From: Kribbella antibiotica
GTDB lineage: Bacteria > Actinomycetota > Actinomycetes > Propionibacteriales > Kribbellaceae
Assembly: GCF_004349055.1 (NCBI RefSeq)
Contig: NZ_SMKX01000020.1
Span: 24,835 to 88,834, forward strand
Direction: 5' to 3'
Length of the DNA: 64,000 bases
Shown: positions 1-8,821 of the stretch, piece by piece
How positions within the stretch are numbered: the stretch's first letter is position 1
Layout: each line of letters starts with the position of its first letter
Made by a program: the position numbers and the translations under genes
Notes under the pieces: model-generated
What the model saw: only the letters and a program-made list of their open reading frames with translations
Databases searched by the model: none
Told to the model about the DNA's origin: nothing

Positions 1-1
1 C

Positions 2-655
2 GCGGGCCTGATGGGCGCGGGCCGGACCGAGCTGGCCATGAGCCTCTTCGGGCGTTCGTACGGACGCAATATCAGCGGCCGTTTGTTCATGCACGGCAAG
101 CAGATCCGGGCGCGCACGGTGGCCGAGGCGATCGGCAACGGCATCGCCTACGCCACCGAGGACCGCAAGCACTACGGCCTGAACCTGATCGCCGACGTCC
201 GCACCAACGTGTCGGCGGCGGCGCTCGGCAAGCTCGCCCGCGCCGGCTGGGTGAACGGCCACGAGGAGATCAAGGTCGCCGAGGCCAGCCGCCGGGACAT
301 GAACATCAAGACCCGCACCGTCCTGGACACCGTCGGCACCTTGTCCGGCGGCAACCAGCAGAAGGTTGTGCTGTCGAAATGGCTCTTCACGGATCCCGAC
401 GTACTGATCCTCGACGAGCCGACGCGCGGGATCGACGTCGGCGCCAAGTACGAGATCTACACGATCATCAACCGCTTGGTGGCCCAGGGGAAGGCGGTCG
501 TCGTCATCTCGTCCGAACTCCCCGAACTGCTCGGCACGTGCGATCGGATCTACACGCTGTCGGCCGGCCGGATCACCGGTGAGCTACCGGTCGGCGAAGC
601 GACCCAGGAAGACCTGATGGCACTCATGACGACCGACAAGGAAGACAATGCGTAA
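2..655 (+). CDS. Monosaccharide ABC transporter ATP-binding protein, C-terminal part (5' truncated by window)
   Basis: Second ATPase half of a tandem-domain sugar ABC ATPase (MmsA/XylG/RbsA class), which powers uptake of a pentose or related monosaccharide at the inner face of the membrane. The frame is open at the window edge, so the gene starts upstream; only about 217 residues are visible. Seen: a degenerate P-loop region reading [11 protein letters not shown] at the very start, the ABC signature LSGGNQQK, and Walker [18 protein letters not shown] with the switch region [10 protein letters not shown]. The TRGIDVGAK sequence is typical of this family. The stop codon overlaps the start of the permease gene by 8 bases, so the two are translationally linked, and the permease in turn overlaps a GH127 gene. 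The context makes L-arabinose a likely substrate, but substrate is not readable from this part. Confidence 0.9.
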   Translation, partial: AGLMGAGRTELAMSLFGRSYGRNISGRLFMHGKQIRARTVAEAIGNGIAYATEDRKHYGLNLIADVRTNVSAAALGKLARAGWVNGHEEIKVAEASRRDMNIKTRTVLDTVGTLSGGNQQKVVLSKWLFTDPDVLILDEPTRGIDVGAKYEIYTIINRLVAQGKAVVVISSELPELLGTCDRIYTLSAGRITGELPVGEATQEDLMALMTTDKEDNA

Positions 656-1796
656 TCTGCGGCAGAGTGGCATCTACATCGCCTTCGTCGCCATCGTGGC
701 GCTGTTCGCCGTCCTGACCGACGGCGTGCTGCTCAGCCCGGGCAACCTCACCAACATCGTGCTCCAGTACTCCTACATCCTGGTGCTCGCGATCGGCATG
801 GTGATCCTGATCATCGCCGGTCATATCGACCTGTCGGTCGGTTCGATCGTGGCGCTGACCGGCGCGGTGTCCGCCGTACTCGTCATCCAGAACGGTCAAC
901 CCTGGGCGGTCGGTGCGCTAGCTGCCGTAGCCGTAGGCGTCGCCGTCGGTGCCTGGCATGGCTTCTGGGTCGCGTACGTCGGGATGCCCGCGTTCATCGT
1001 CACTTTGGCGGGCATGCTGCTGTTCCGGGGGCTGACGCTGCAGGTGCTCGACAACGTGTCGCTCTCGCCGTTCCCGCCCGAGTACCAGAAGGTCGCGAGC
1101 GGCTTTCTGAACGGCCTGATCGGCGGCCAGGGGTACGACGCCTTCACGTTGCTGATCGCTGCGCTCGCGGTCGGCGGTTATGCGGTTGGCGTGTTCCGGA
1201 CCCGGCTGGCCCGCATCCGGTACGAACAGCCGGTGGAGTCGTTCCCGTTGTTCGTCGCGCGAGTCCTTCTGGTTGCAGCGGTCGTCATGTACTTCGCCTG
1301 GCAGCTCGCCCACGCCCGCGGACTGCCGATCGTACTGATCATCCTTGCTGTGCTCGTGATTGCTTACGGCCTGGTGACGAAGGACACCGTCTTCGGTCGT
1401 CAGGTCTATGCGATCGGCGGCAACCTGTCCGCCGCGATGCTGTCCGGCGTAAAGGTCCGCAAGGTCAACTTCTGGATCTTCGTCAACATGGGCTTCCTGG
1501 CGGGCGTTGCCGGTGTCATCTACTCGTCCCGCTCGAACGGCGCGCAACCGGGCGCCGGCAACATGTTCGAGCTGGACGCCATCGCGGCGGCCTTCATCGG
1601 CGGCGCCGCCGTCGCGGGTGGCGTCGGCACGGTAGTCGGCGCGATGGTCGGCGGCCTGATCATGGCCGTCATGAGCAACGGAATGCAGTTGCTGGGTGTC
1701 GAGCAGTCGACCCAGTCGGTTATCAAGGGCCTCGTGCTCCTGCTGGCCGTTGCCTTCGACATCTACAACAAGCGCCGCGCCGGAGCGACTCGATGA
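648..1796 (+). CDS. Monosaccharide ABC transporter permease (MmsB/XylH type)
   Basis: Integral membrane channel subunit of the CUT2 sugar importer whose ATPase precedes it. The 382-residue length fits the longer XylH/MmsB (GguB) subfamily better than RbsC (about 320). Hydrophobic segments occur throughout, with the family hallmark [13 protein letters not shown] near residue 60 and the cytoplasmic coupling region with AIGGN and [10 protein letters not shown] near residues 258-275. The ATG lies inside the 3' end of the ATPase gene (8-base overlap) and its own stop shares ATGA with the GH127 gene, so all three are one transcript. The promoter is outside the window, so regulation cannot be judged. 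Substrate pentose is inferred from GH127, which yields L-arabinose. Confidence 0.9.
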   Translation: MRNLRQSGIYIAFVAIVALFAVLTDGVLLSPGNLTNIVLQYSYILVLAIGMVILIIAGHIDLSVGSIVALTGAVSAVLVIQNGQPWAVGALAAVAVGVAVGAWHGFWVAYVGMPAFIVTLAGMLLFRGLTLQVLDNVSLSPFPPEYQKVASGFLNGLIGGQGYDAFTLLIAALAVGGYAVGVFRTRLARIRYEQPVESFPLFVARVLLVAAVVMYFAWQLAHARGLPIVLIILAVLVIAYGLVTKDTVFGRQVYAIGGNLSAAMLSGVKVRKVNFWIFVNMGFLAGVAGVIYSSRSNGAQPGAGNMFELDAIAAAFIGGAAVAGGVGTVVGAMVGGLIMAVMSNGMQLLGVEQSTQSVIKGLVLLLAVAFDIYNKRRAGATR

Positions 1797-3655
1797 CCGT
1801 GCTGGGACCCGCAGCACCACGACAACTCCCGTACGTCGCTCCGCTGCCACTGAGCGCCGTACGGTTCGATCCGGCGTCGCTGCTGGGCAGCTGGCAGGAG
1901 CTCAACGCGGCGGCGACCATTCCGCACTGCCTGGACAACATTCGGCGTACTGGCGTTCTCGAGAACTTCAGCCGGCTCACCGAAGCTGATCCGCCGGGCA
2001 AGTTCGAAGGATTCTGGTTCGCGGATTCCGATCTCTACAAGACGATCGAGGCGATCGGCTGGGAGATGGGCCGCAGCGGCACCGGTCAGTGGGCAGAGGT
2101 GCTCGCCGAGGTGGCGGATCTGCTCGAGCGCGTCCAGGAACCCGACGGTTACCTCAACAGCAATATCCAGGGAACCGAGGGGAAGGAACGCTTCGGCCAT
2201 CTCGAGCAGAGCCACGAGCTGTACTGCGCGGGGCATCTGCTGCAAGCTGCCGTCGCTCTCCACCGTGGTGGCGGCGACACCCGCATCCTCGCGATCGCGC
2301 GGAGAGTGGCCGACCTGATCGTCAACGCACTTGGCGACGAGTTGCCGCTCATCGACGGGCACCCGGAGGTCGAGACTGCGCTCGTGGAGCTCTACCGCGA
2401 AACGGGCGACGAGTCCTACCTGCGCGCGGCCGAGCTCCAGGTCGAGCGGCGTGGGCATCAGACCTTCACCGGCGGCTTCGGGCCGCCGTACTACCAGGAC
2501 CACCTGCCGGTGCGCGAGGCGGTCGAGGCCACCGGGCACTCCGTACGGCAGCTCTATCTGGCCGCGGGCGTCACCGACCTATACCTCGAGAACGGCGACG
2601 AGTCGTTGCTCAAGGCAATGGAACAATTGTGGGACAGCGCCTTCGGTAGCAAGATGTACCTCACCGGGGGACACGGATCCCGTCACCGCGACGAGGCGTA
2701 CGGCGATGCCTACGAGCTGCCGCCGGACCGTGCGTATGCCGAGACCTGCGCGTCGATCGCTGCCCTGCAATGGTGCTGGCGGATGCTGCTGGCGACCGGT
2801 CAGGCCCGGTACGCCGAGGAGATGGAGCGCTCTCTCTTCAATGCCATCGCTGCCTCGATGGCGTCGAGCGGCACCGCCTTCTTCTACTCCAACCCGCTGC
2901 AGCTCCGCACCGGTCACGACGGTTCGAGCGAGGACGCGCCCAGTGAACGGCTGCCGTGGTACGACTGCGCTTGCTGTCCGCCGAATCTGGCCCGCCTGCT
3001 CGCTTCGCTGCACGGCTACGCCGCGACCTCGGATGCCTCCGGCCTTCAGCTACACCTGCTCAGCGCCGGCACGTTCACCGCAGACGCACTGACCGCCGTC
3101 GTCGAGTCCGGCTATCCCTGGGACGGCGACGTCCTGGTAACGGTCAGCGGACAAGGGGAGTTGGCGATCCGCGTACCTGCATGGGCGACTGGAGCCACTC
3201 TCACGGTGACTGGCGCGACGGTCCTTGTCGAGCCGGAGCCAGGTGCCTATCTCCGCGTCTCGTGCGAAGACGGCGCGACCGTGCGGCTCAGCTTGCCGCT
3301 GACTCCTCGGCTGATCCGCGCCGACGAGCGAGTCGATGCTGTCCGCGGCTGCGTGGCGATCGCCCGCGGCCCGCTCGTGTACTGCATCGAGCAGGCCGAT
3401 CTCCCCGACGGCGTCCTCGTCGAGCAATTGCGCCTCGCCGCCTCGGTGCCCATCACCGAAGAACGCGTGCCTGACGACCTGACCCCTGTCAGGCTTCGGC
3501 TCTCCGCCATCGCCAGGCCGTTGGAGACCGACCTGTACGCGGCGTACCAGCCGGACCTTCCAGCCGGTACGCCGATCACTGTCACCGCAATCCCGTATCA
3601 CGCCTGGGCGAATCGCGGGCCTGGCGCCATGCGGGTCTGGCTCCCGCTGAGCTGA
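1793..3655 (+). CDS. GH127 beta-L-arabinofuranosidase
   Basis: Retaining glycosidase of the GH127 (former DUF1680) family; characterised members such as HypBA1 release L-arabinose from beta-L-arabinofuranosyl disaccharides found on plant hydroxyproline-rich proteins. The 620-residue protein has no signal peptide, so it should act in the cytoplasm on imported sugar. The zinc-thiolate catalytic set is visible: Glu317 and Cys319 in AETCAS, and Cys394-Cys395 in DCACCPPN; by analogy with HypBA1 the first of the paired cysteines is the nucleophile. An N-terminal alpha-barrel is followed by beta-rich C-terminal domains from about residue 420. The start overlaps the permease stop by ATGA. Its place in a monosaccharide-uptake operon suggests that imported arabinosides are cleaved and that free arabinose enters through the same transporter. 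Confidence 0.9.
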   Translation: MTVLGPAAPRQLPYVAPLPLSAVRFDPASLLGSWQELNAAATIPHCLDNIRRTGVLENFSRLTEADPPGKFEGFWFADSDLYKTIEAIGWEMGRSGTGQWAEVLAEVADLLERVQEPDGYLNSNIQGTEGKERFGHLEQSHELYCAGHLLQAAVALHRGGGDTRILAIARRVADLIVNALGDELPLIDGHPEVETALVELYRETGDESYLRAAELQVERRGHQTFTGGFGPPYYQDHLPVREAVEATGHSVRQLYLAAGVTDLYLENGDESLLKAMEQLWDSAFGSKMYLTGGHGSRHRDEAYGDAYELPPDRAYAETCASIAALQWCWRMLLATGQARYAEEMERSLFNAIAASMASSGTAFFYSNPLQLRTGHDGSSEDAPSERLPWYDCACCPPNLARLLASLHGYAATSDASGLQLHLLSAGTFTADALTAVVESGYPWDGDVLVTVSGQGELAIRVPAWATGATLTVTGATVLVEPEPGAYLRVSCEDGATVRLSLPLTPRLIRADERVDAVRGCVAIARGPLVYCIEQADLPDGVLVEQLRLAASVPITEERVPDDLTPVRLRLSAIARPLETDLYAAYQPDLPAGTPITVTAIPYHAWANRGPGAMRVWLPLS

Positions 3656-3686
3656 CGAGGTTCGGACGTCAGGGGGTGCCGCTGCG

Positions 3687-4556
3687 TCAGTAGCCGTAGC
3701 GGTTCTTGAGGTGCCGCCACCAGTCCCGGAACATCCAGGCGTCGAACTCAGTGATGTTCGTCGCGCTGCCGGCCTTCATCAGGAAGCAGCACTGGCCGGT
3801 GGGGGTCCAGTCGTAGAAGTCGTCGAGCCCGAAACTGTGTCCCATCTCGTGCAGGAGGATGTGGACATTGTCGGAGTTGAGATTGTTGACGTAGTACTCG
3901 CTGCCGATGCGTTGGCCCCAGTCGCCGCCGGCGCCGCCGTTCATTCCTGCGGTGAGCCACAGCGACATGTCGTAGTGGCGGGCCACGCCGCCGGGGCAGC
4001 GCGGATACTGCCCGTTCTGGTTGAAGAACCGGGCACAGTCGGGTGCGCACTGTGGCGCATCCTCGCGGATGTTGTTCACGGTGATGTCGACGGAGTTGTC
4101 GTTCCACTTCAGCGTGGAACGGTCGCGGACGGCCCAGCCGACGACCTTGAGGGGCACTTGCTGGTACGGCCACTTGTTGTGCCCGACCATCAGGTCCGTC
4201 CACTTCTTGAACTGCCGTGCCAGGGTTGCATGAACCTGGTCGCGCAGTGCCGCGGTGACCGGCGCATTGGAGTCCCACCGGACGCAGTAGTTGATGTACC
4301 CGCGGTTGGCGATGACCTGGTCCCAGCCATAGTTGCGAAAGCCGTACAGATCGCCGTAGGTGGATTCTTGATGCCTCCAGACCTCGTCAAGCGGCTGCAC
4401 CAGGTTGGCGGGCGGACTCCAAGTGGCTGGGACTGCCGCAGCCGAACGGTCAGGTCCAGCGGCAGCCTGGACCGGTACGAGCGTGGAGCCCAGTACGGCG
4501 AGCAGGGCGACGAACCGGATGACGATCCAGCGACGACCGGGAATTTTCCTTCGCAT
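3687..4556 (-). CDS. Secreted metzincin-like zinc metalloprotease, family unassigned
   Basis: A 289-residue exported protein. An Arg-rich start followed by a hydrophobic stretch (residues 10-32) is a signal peptide. The zinc site HEMGHSFGLDD at 236-246 matches the extended metzincin pattern HExxHxxGxxD, and Met260 in FLMKAG could be the Met-turn. Eight cysteines sit in the rest of the domain (including CAPDC and QCCF), consistent with disulphides outside the cell. ATG at 4556 is preferred over GTG at 4562 because GAAGGAG lies 6 bases before it. A TGTTCGCGTTAACA operator-like site sits 35 bases upstream, the same motif as at the araB and GH36/lacI promoters, so this protein may be induced by arabinose. 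The natural substrate is unknown; it could act on plant cell-wall glycoproteins. Confidence 0.75.
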   Translation of the reverse strand: MRRKIPGRRWIVIRFVALLAVLGSTLVPVQAAAGPDRSAAAVPATWSPPANLVQPLDEVWRHQESTYGDLYGFRNYGWDQVIANRGYINYCVRWDSNAPVTAALRDQVHATLARQFKKWTDLMVGHNKWPYQQVPLKVVGWAVRDRSTLKWNDNSVDITVNNIREDAPQCAPDCARFFNQNGQYPRCPGGVARHYDMSLWLTAGMNGGAGGDWGQRIGSEYYVNNLNSDNVHILLHEMGHSFGLDDFYDWTPTGQCCFLMKAGSATNITEFDAWMFRDWWRHLKNRYGY

Positions 4557-4590
4557 GGTCACTCCTTCGGTGGGGGCGCAGAGGAGGAGA

Positions 4591-4604
4591 TGTTCGCGTT
4601 AACA
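4591..4604. promoter_or_regulatory. AraR/LacI-type operator site upstream of the metalloprotease gene
   Basis: TGTTCGCGTTAACA, a 14-bp imperfect palindrome matching TGTTAnCGnTAACA. It lies 35 bases before the protease start. Three further copies occur at the arabinose genes (11123, 11200, 15983), which is the reason to call it an operator rather than chance. Confidence 0.6.
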
Positions 4605-4644
4605 TCAGGAAAGGCGAGTGCCTGCGGACTGTCAAGACTCCGGG

Positions 4645-5454
4645 TTAGCTGTTGCTGGCGCGGCCGACGTAGACGTTGCGGGCGCGGTAGTAGGTGTCAC
4701 CGGAAGGGCCCGATGAACCTGACGCACCTTCCATCTGCAGGTTGATGATGATGTTCATCGGTTTGCCGACAAAGTTGGTGCCCCGGTGCTGGCCGACCCA
4801 GGTGCCGTCGAGGTAGTAGTGGATGTCGACGTCGGTCGCGTTCACCTTGGTGATCCAGGCCCGGTAGCCGTGCCAGCCACCCGGATTCGACACCGGTACG
4901 ACGGTGTTGTCCCAGCCGCCGTCGTAGGTGTTGAACCAGTTGCGGGCGTCACCCTTGAACTCGAGGATGTCGCTCTCCGGCGGCCAACTGTTGACCCCGG
5001 TCAGCCAGAACGCGGGCCAGGTCCCGCGGCCGGAGGGAGCCTGGAATTCGCCCTTGACCTCCCATTGCGGGTACTGGTCGTTGACCAGCACGCGGAGCTT
5101 CGAGTGGATCGCGCCCGCGTGGTAGTGGATCGGCAAGTACGGGTCTTTGCTGCTCTTGCCTTCGTCCCAGTTGATCCGAGAGCCCTTGAGCACCAGCACC
5201 CCGCCAGACTCAAGGTAGACGTGGTTGTGGTCGGTCTTGCTCGCATACATCCGCGCGGTGCCGTTGTGGTCGGAACCCCACGGATAAAGGTAGTTCCAGC
5301 TGGTCTCCAGGGCGGAGTAGCTGGCGAAGCTGTTGGCCGGAAGTGCTGTCTCCCAGGCCAGTTCGCGGGCCTGCGCAGGCGCGGCATTGGCGACTGCTGC
5401 GCCCGCGATCGTCGTACCGGCGGCAAGCAGGAAAGATCGTCGCTTGAGGGGCAT
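4645..5454 (-). CDS. Secreted GH16 family endo-beta-glycosidase
   Basis: GH16 enzymes cleave beta-1,3/1,4-glucans, galactans, xyloglucan or similar polymers with retention. The 269-residue protein begins with a Tat-like signal (KRRSFLLAAG, residues 4-13, Ala-rich cleavage region near 25-30). The family active-site motif ExDxxE is present as ESDILE (Glu160 nucleophile, Asp162, Glu165 acid/base), followed by Trp-rich substrate-cleft segments. ATG at 5454 is chosen because GAGGAG lies just upstream and the Tat motif then sits at the N-terminus. It stands 88 bases upstream of the metalloprotease gene on the same strand, with the operator-like site between them, so the protease can be expressed separately. 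Substrate specificity inside GH16 cannot be read from these motifs. Confidence 0.85.
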   Translation of the reverse strand: MPLKRRSFLLAAGTTIAGAAVANAAPAQARELAWETALPANSFASYSALETSWNYLYPWGSDHNGTARMYASKTDHNHVYLESGGVLVLKGSRINWDEGKSSKDPYLPIHYHAGAIHSKLRVLVNDQYPQWEVKGEFQAPSGRGTWPAFWLTGVNSWPPESDILEFKGDARNWFNTYDGGWDNTVVPVSNPGGWHGYRAWITKVNATDVDIHYYLDGTWVGQHRGTNFVGKPMNIIINLQMEGASGSSGPSGDTYYRARNVYVGRASNS

Positions 5455-5582
5455 GTGGGCGGTCTCCTCAGGAAGGGGTTCGATCAGCGTCCTGCTGTTC
5501 CTCGGCGTGCAGCAACCCCGCGTACACACTCGACCACACTTCATCCGAAACGCTCATCCGCCACAGTGCGGGTCTCGCCAGA

Positions 5583-5912
5583 TCAGTGGGCGGCGTCGGC
5601 GCCGAGCTCGACGACCAGGACACCGACCGCGATCAGGCCTATTCCGAAGGACATGAGTACGGTCAAGGGTTCCTTGAAGATGACGCGGGCGAGGACGGCG
5701 GTGAGGGCAACGCCTGTCGCGGCCCAGATGCCGTAGGCGACACCGAGCGGCATGCCGTCGTCGAGTGACAGGCTCAGCAGCACGAAGGCGAGGATATAGC
5801 CGGTCGCGATGGCGGCGATCCAGTTCTTCTTGCGCATCCCGTCCGAGGCGCGCAGTGACATCGTCGCGCCGACCTCGGCCGCGATGGCTCCGAGCAGGAA
5901 CAGCCACCTCAT
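5583..5912 (-). CDS. SMR family multidrug efflux subunit (second of a pair)
   Basis: A 109-residue, four-helix small multidrug resistance protein, the usual EmrE/SugE length. The membrane-embedded glutamate that couples proton and cation transport is in AIAAEVGAT (about residue 13). The family signature AYGIWAATG near residue 60 and a fourth helix ending in VLVVELG are visible. Its ATG overlaps the stop of the other SMR gene by four bases. Pairs of SMR genes of different sequence (as EbrAB, YkkCD) commonly work as hetero-oligomers, so this is probably one half of a pump for quaternary or guanidinium-type cations. The TetR gene at the head of the transcript is the probable controller. Confidence 0.92.
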   Translation of the reverse strand: MRWLFLLGAIAAEVGATMSLRASDGMRKKNWIAAIATGYILAFVLLSLSLDDGMPLGVAYGIWAATGVALTAVLARVIFKEPLTVLMSFGIGLIAVGVLVVELGADAAH

Positions 5913-6256
5913 ACCTTCAGCTCCTCAGTTCGCTGGGCCTTCTGGGAGCCGAGTTCGACCGTGAGGACCCCGGCGATGATGAGCATGATGCCCAGCCCCA
6001 TCAGGGCTGTCAGCGGTTCGCCGTAGATCGCGGCCGAGAGCAGCGCGGTGACGGTGACGCCGCCGGCACCCCAAATGCCGTAGGCGACGCCGATCTTCAT
6101 GCCGCCCTGGAGGCAGGCGGCGATCAGGATGAACGATGCGACATAGCCGGCGATGACCAGGACGTACCAGACCGGATGATTCAGTGCGGCCTTGAGGGAC
6201 AGGGTTGCCGCTACCTCGGAACCGATCGCGGCGGCCAACGTGAGCCACTTCTTCAT
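5909..6256 (-). CDS. SMR family multidrug efflux subunit (first of a pair)
   Basis: A 115-residue, four-helix SMR protein. The conserved glutamate is in AIGSEVAAT (about residue 14) and the signature AYGIWGAGG near residue 60. The start at 6256 has AAGGAAG upstream and overlaps the end of the TetR gene by four bases; its own stop overlaps the next SMR gene by four bases. The three genes therefore form one coupled unit, tetR-smr-smr. The C-terminus is a few residues longer and more polar than its partner (SQKAQRTEELKV), which fits the asymmetry seen in paired SMR pumps that must insert in opposite orientations; orientation itself was not computed. Confidence 0.92.
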   Translation of the reverse strand: MKKWLTLAAAIGSEVAATLSLKAALNHPVWYVLVIAGYVASFILIAACLQGGMKIGVAYGIWGAGGVTVTALLSAAIYGEPLTALMGLGIMLIIAGVLTVELGSQKAQRTEELKV

Positions 6257-6819
6257 GAAAGTTCTTCCTTCTCGGTGGACTGTGCGGTGTGGGTCAGGTC
6301 GATCAGTTGATCGATCACGGCCTGCCGGTCGTCGGCCGGCGCGAAGATGCCGGTGGCGTCGGCGATCCACAGGCCATCCGCGGCCAGATGGGCCGTGCGG
6401 AGCCGGGCCCGGACCACCCGATCGGCGACCTCGTCGACGGCCAGCCATCGGCTCAAGACTGCTTCCCAGGGGGCGGCCAGCGCCGGATTGGCCAACGACT
6501 CGGCGAAGATCGCCAGGTCGGCGCGCGTCAGCCGGCCCGCGGCGACGACATCGACGTACGCCCGGATCCGCTCCGCGGCCGTGGCCTGCTCGAACGGCGT
6601 ACTCAGTCGATCCAGCATTGCCTCGTCGACCCGCTGGGCAACGTAGCCGACCACACCCAGCACCAGGTCGTCCCGGGTGGGGAAGTGGTAGAGCACGCCG
6701 CCCTTGGTTACTCCCGCCTCCTTGGCCGTCGCCTCGAAAGTGATCTCGATCGACCCGCCGTCATGCCCCGCCAATCTGAAGGCAGCATCCAGAATCGCCG
6801 TCCGCGAACTCGGTCTCAT
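6253..6819 (-). CDS. TetR family regulator of the SMR pair
   Basis: A 188-residue TetR-type repressor. The N-terminal helix-turn-helix covers about residues 20-50 and ends in the typical VTKGGVLYHFPTRDDL. The C-terminal ligand domain is poorly conserved, as usual. It heads the tetR-smr-smr unit, with a four-base overlap to the first pump gene, so it likely autoregulates and controls efflux. There is no ribosome binding site: a TATAAT box at 6827-6832 would place the transcript start near 6820, so the mRNA probably begins at or next to the ATG at 6819 (leaderless). A second ATG two codons upstream (6825) is the alternative. The palindrome at 6829-6848 overlaps the -10 box and is the probable operator. 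Confidence 0.88.
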   Translation of the reverse strand: MRPSSRTAILDAAFRLAGHDGGSIEITFEATAKEAGVTKGGVLYHFPTRDDLVLGVVGYVAQRVDEAMLDRLSTPFEQATAAERIRAYVDVVAAGRLTRADLAIFAESLANPALAAPWEAVLSRWLAVDEVADRVVRARLRTAHLAADGLWIADATGIFAPADDRQAVIDQLIDLTHTAQSTEKEELS

Positions 6820-6828
6820 GAACATAAT

Positions 6829-6848
6829 TATACCAGACGGTTGGTATA
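6829..6848. promoter_or_regulatory. TetR operator overlapping the -10 box of the tetR-smr promoter
   Basis: TATACCAGACGGTTGGTATA, with 7-bp perfect arms (TATACCA / TGGTATA) around a 6-bp centre; the inner part has the ACC...GGT character of TetR sites. On the minus strand it covers part of TATAAT at 6827-6832, so a bound repressor would block polymerase. Confidence 0.7.
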
Positions 6849-7056
6849 GTTACCGGCGAGCCGCCTTGCCGGCCGTCGGCGGTGGGGCCCGAGGCGCAGA
6901 GTCGGGCGCGCGATCGACTGCAGGTGGTCGCCTTCGGCGGGGATGCCAGCGATTCGCGGAGCGCCGCGACCTCCTGGCACAGGAAACACCTACAGTCCTT
7001 CGTGCCGTGAACGCGTCGGCGTCGCCCGCCCCGACACGTCTATCTGATGGCTCCAC

Positions 7057-7228
7057 CCAGTGAACCCACTCGGTGCGGTACTGGCCTCGCCCAGTGAACC
7101 CACTCGGCGCGGAACCCATCGACTGTGCGGACTGTGCCGCCCGCAAAGGTTTGCCTACGACAGACTCCTGCCACTCGACACACTGGGTTCACTCGACGAC
7201 GGTGCTGCACCGTCGAGTGAACCCAGTG
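7057..7228. repeat. Intergenic repeat cluster based on AGTGAACCCA
   Basis: The gene-free stretch 6849-7315 holds two direct copies of CCCAGTGAACCCACTCGG (7057 and 7090), each followed by nGCGG, and then a third, inverted pair: CACTGGGTTCACT at 7181-7193 faces AGTGAACCCAGTG at 7216-7228, with a further CGACGGTGC-T-GCACCGTCG palindrome nested inside. The third unit could fold into a long hairpin. No convincing coding frame or ribosome site is present here. It may be a REP-like element or the debris of several terminators. Confidence 0.55.
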
Positions 7229-7248
7229 GGCGAGGCCCGCCAAAACCG

Positions 7249-7295
7249 CAACGTCCGAAAAACGGGAGGTGGGCTCTCCGGTGTTTCGGACGTTG
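7249..7295 (-). terminator. Terminator-like hairpin after araA
   Basis: CAACGTCCGAAA (7249-7260) pairs perfectly with TTTCGGACGTTG (7284-7295), a 12-bp stem 21 bases beyond the araA stop. No long T-run follows, as is common in high-GC actinomycetes. Confidence 0.6.
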
Positions 7296-7315
7296 GGGGA
7301 GCTAGCGGCCGCGGG

Positions 7316-8821
7316 TCAGAATCCTTGGGCGAGGCGGTAGTAGGCCTGGGACCAGCGCAACTCCTGGGTGAAGCGGCGGGTGGTGGTGTCGGCGTCGATG
7401 ACGGCCAACTCGGTCCGGGTCATCTCGGCTAGGTCGGCGAGCTCTTCGACACCGATCGCCGTACTGAGCACTGTGTGGTGTGGGCCGCCGGCGGTCAGCC
7501 AGGCTTCGGCCGAGGTGCGGAGGTTGGGGCGGGGTTCCCAGACGGCCCGGGCGACGGGGAGCTGGGGGAGCGGGTGGTCCGGAGCGACGACGTCGATCTC
7601 GTTGGCGACTAGGCGGAAGCGGTCGCCGAGGTCCGCCATGCCGACCACGACACCCGGGCCGGGCGCGGCGTCGAAGACGAGGCGGACCGGGTCTTCGCGG
7701 CCGCCGATACCGAGCGGGTGGATCTCGGCGGTCGGGGTGCCGGCGGCGATGGACGGGCAGACCTCGAGCATGTGGGCGCCGAGGATGCGCTCCGCGCCCG
7801 GTGTCAGGTTGTACGTGTAGTCCTCCATGAACGACGTACCGCCGGGGAGGTTGCCAGCGGCAACCTTCAGCGTGCGCAGCAGTACGGCGGTTTTCCAGTC
7901 GCCCTCGCCGCCGAAGCCGTAGCCGTCGGCCATCAACCGCTGGACGGCGAGACCGGGGAGTTGGCGCAGCCCGCCGAGGTCCTCGAAGTTCGTCGTGAAC
8001 GCGGTGAAACCCCCGTCGAGGAGGAAGGCGCGCAGTCCGGCCTCGAGTCGCGCGGCGTACCGCAGCGACTCGTGCTGCTCGCCACCAGGACGCAACTCCG
8101 GTACGACGTCGAAGTCGTACTCCTTGAGGAGAGTGTCGACGGCGCTGTCGGAGATCTGGTCGACGACGGCGACCAGGTCGTTGACGCCGTAGGTGTTGAC
8201 CGAGACCCCGAAGTGCAGCTGGGCCTCGACCTTGTCGCCTTCGGTCACGGCGACGTCGCGCATGTTGTCACCGAACCGGGCGACCCGCATGGTCCGCATG
8301 GCCGCGTATCCCGCCGCCGCCCGGGCCCAGACCGCGATCCGGGACCGGACCGCCGGGTCGGCGACATGTCCGGCGACCGTGGTCCGGGCGACGCCGAGCC
8401 GGGTCTGGATGTAGCCGAACTCGCGGTCGCCGTGCGCGGCCTGGTTCAGGTTCATGAAGTCCATGTCGATCGTTGCCCAGGGCAAATCGACGTTCGCCTG
8501 GGTGTGCAGGTGCAGCAGCGGCGTGCGGAGGGCGTCGAGACCGGCGATCCACATCTTCGCGGGGGAGAAGGTGTGCATCCACGCGATCACGCCGGCACAG
8601 GCGTCGTCCGCGTTCGCGTCCAGGCAGATTCGGCGGATCGAGTCCGCGTCGGTGAGGACGTCCTTCCACACCACGCGCGGGGCCAGGTCGCCGGATGCCT
8701 CCAGCTGCTCGGCCAGGCCGCGGGACTGCTCAGCCACCTGGCGCAGGGTCTCTTCGCCGTACAGGCCCTGGCTGCCGGTGAGGAACCAGATTTCGGTCGA
8801 GGTCACAGATGTCTCCGTCAT
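7316..8821 (-). CDS. araA: L-arabinose isomerase
   Basis: Converts L-arabinose to L-ribulose in the cytoplasm, the first step of arabinose catabolism. The 501-residue length is that of the family. The N-terminal sequence [13 protein letters not shown] and the segments [21 protein letters not shown] and [22 protein letters not shown] (given here only in part of the conserved block, residues about 75-145) are characteristic. Metal-binding Glu/His positions fall in [17 protein letters not shown] and PHHTVLS. It is the last gene of the araB-araD-araA series; its ATG overlaps the araD stop by four bases, and a 12-bp hairpin follows. Control is expected from the operators at araB and at the GH36 promoter. 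Confidence 0.97.
   Translation of the reverse strand: MTETSVTSTEIWFLTGSQGLYGEETLRQVAEQSRGLAEQLEASGDLAPRVVWKDVLTDADSIRRICLDANADDACAGVIAWMHTFSPAKMWIAGLDALRTPLLHLHTQANVDLPWATIDMDFMNLNQAAHGDREFGYIQTRLGVARTTVAGHVADPAVRSRIAVWARAAAGYAAMRTMRVARFGDNMRDVAVTEGDKVEAQLHFGVSVNTYGVNDLVAVVDQISDSAVDTLLKEYDFDVVPELRPGGEQHESLRYAARLEAGLRAFLLDGGFTAFTTNFEDLGGLRQLPGLAVQRLMADGYGFGGEGDWKTAVLLRTLKVAAGNLPGGTSFMEDYTYNLTPGAERILGAHMLEVCPSIAAGTPTAEIHPLGIGGREDPVRLVFDAAPGPGVVVGMADLGDRFRLVANEIDVVAPDHPLPQLPVARAVWEPRPNLRTSAEAWLTAGGPHHTVLSTAIGVEELADLAEMTRTELAVIDADTTTRRFTQELRWSQAYYRLAQGF

Noticed and set aside
3652..3672. CTGACG...CGTCAG hairpin after GH127
   Set aside because: Six-base stem overlapping the stop codon; too weak to call a terminator.
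6850..7243. Minus-strand frames with repeated EWVHW-like words
   Set aside because: The repeats come from the GTGAACCCA DNA repeats read in frame; no ribosome site or fold motif.
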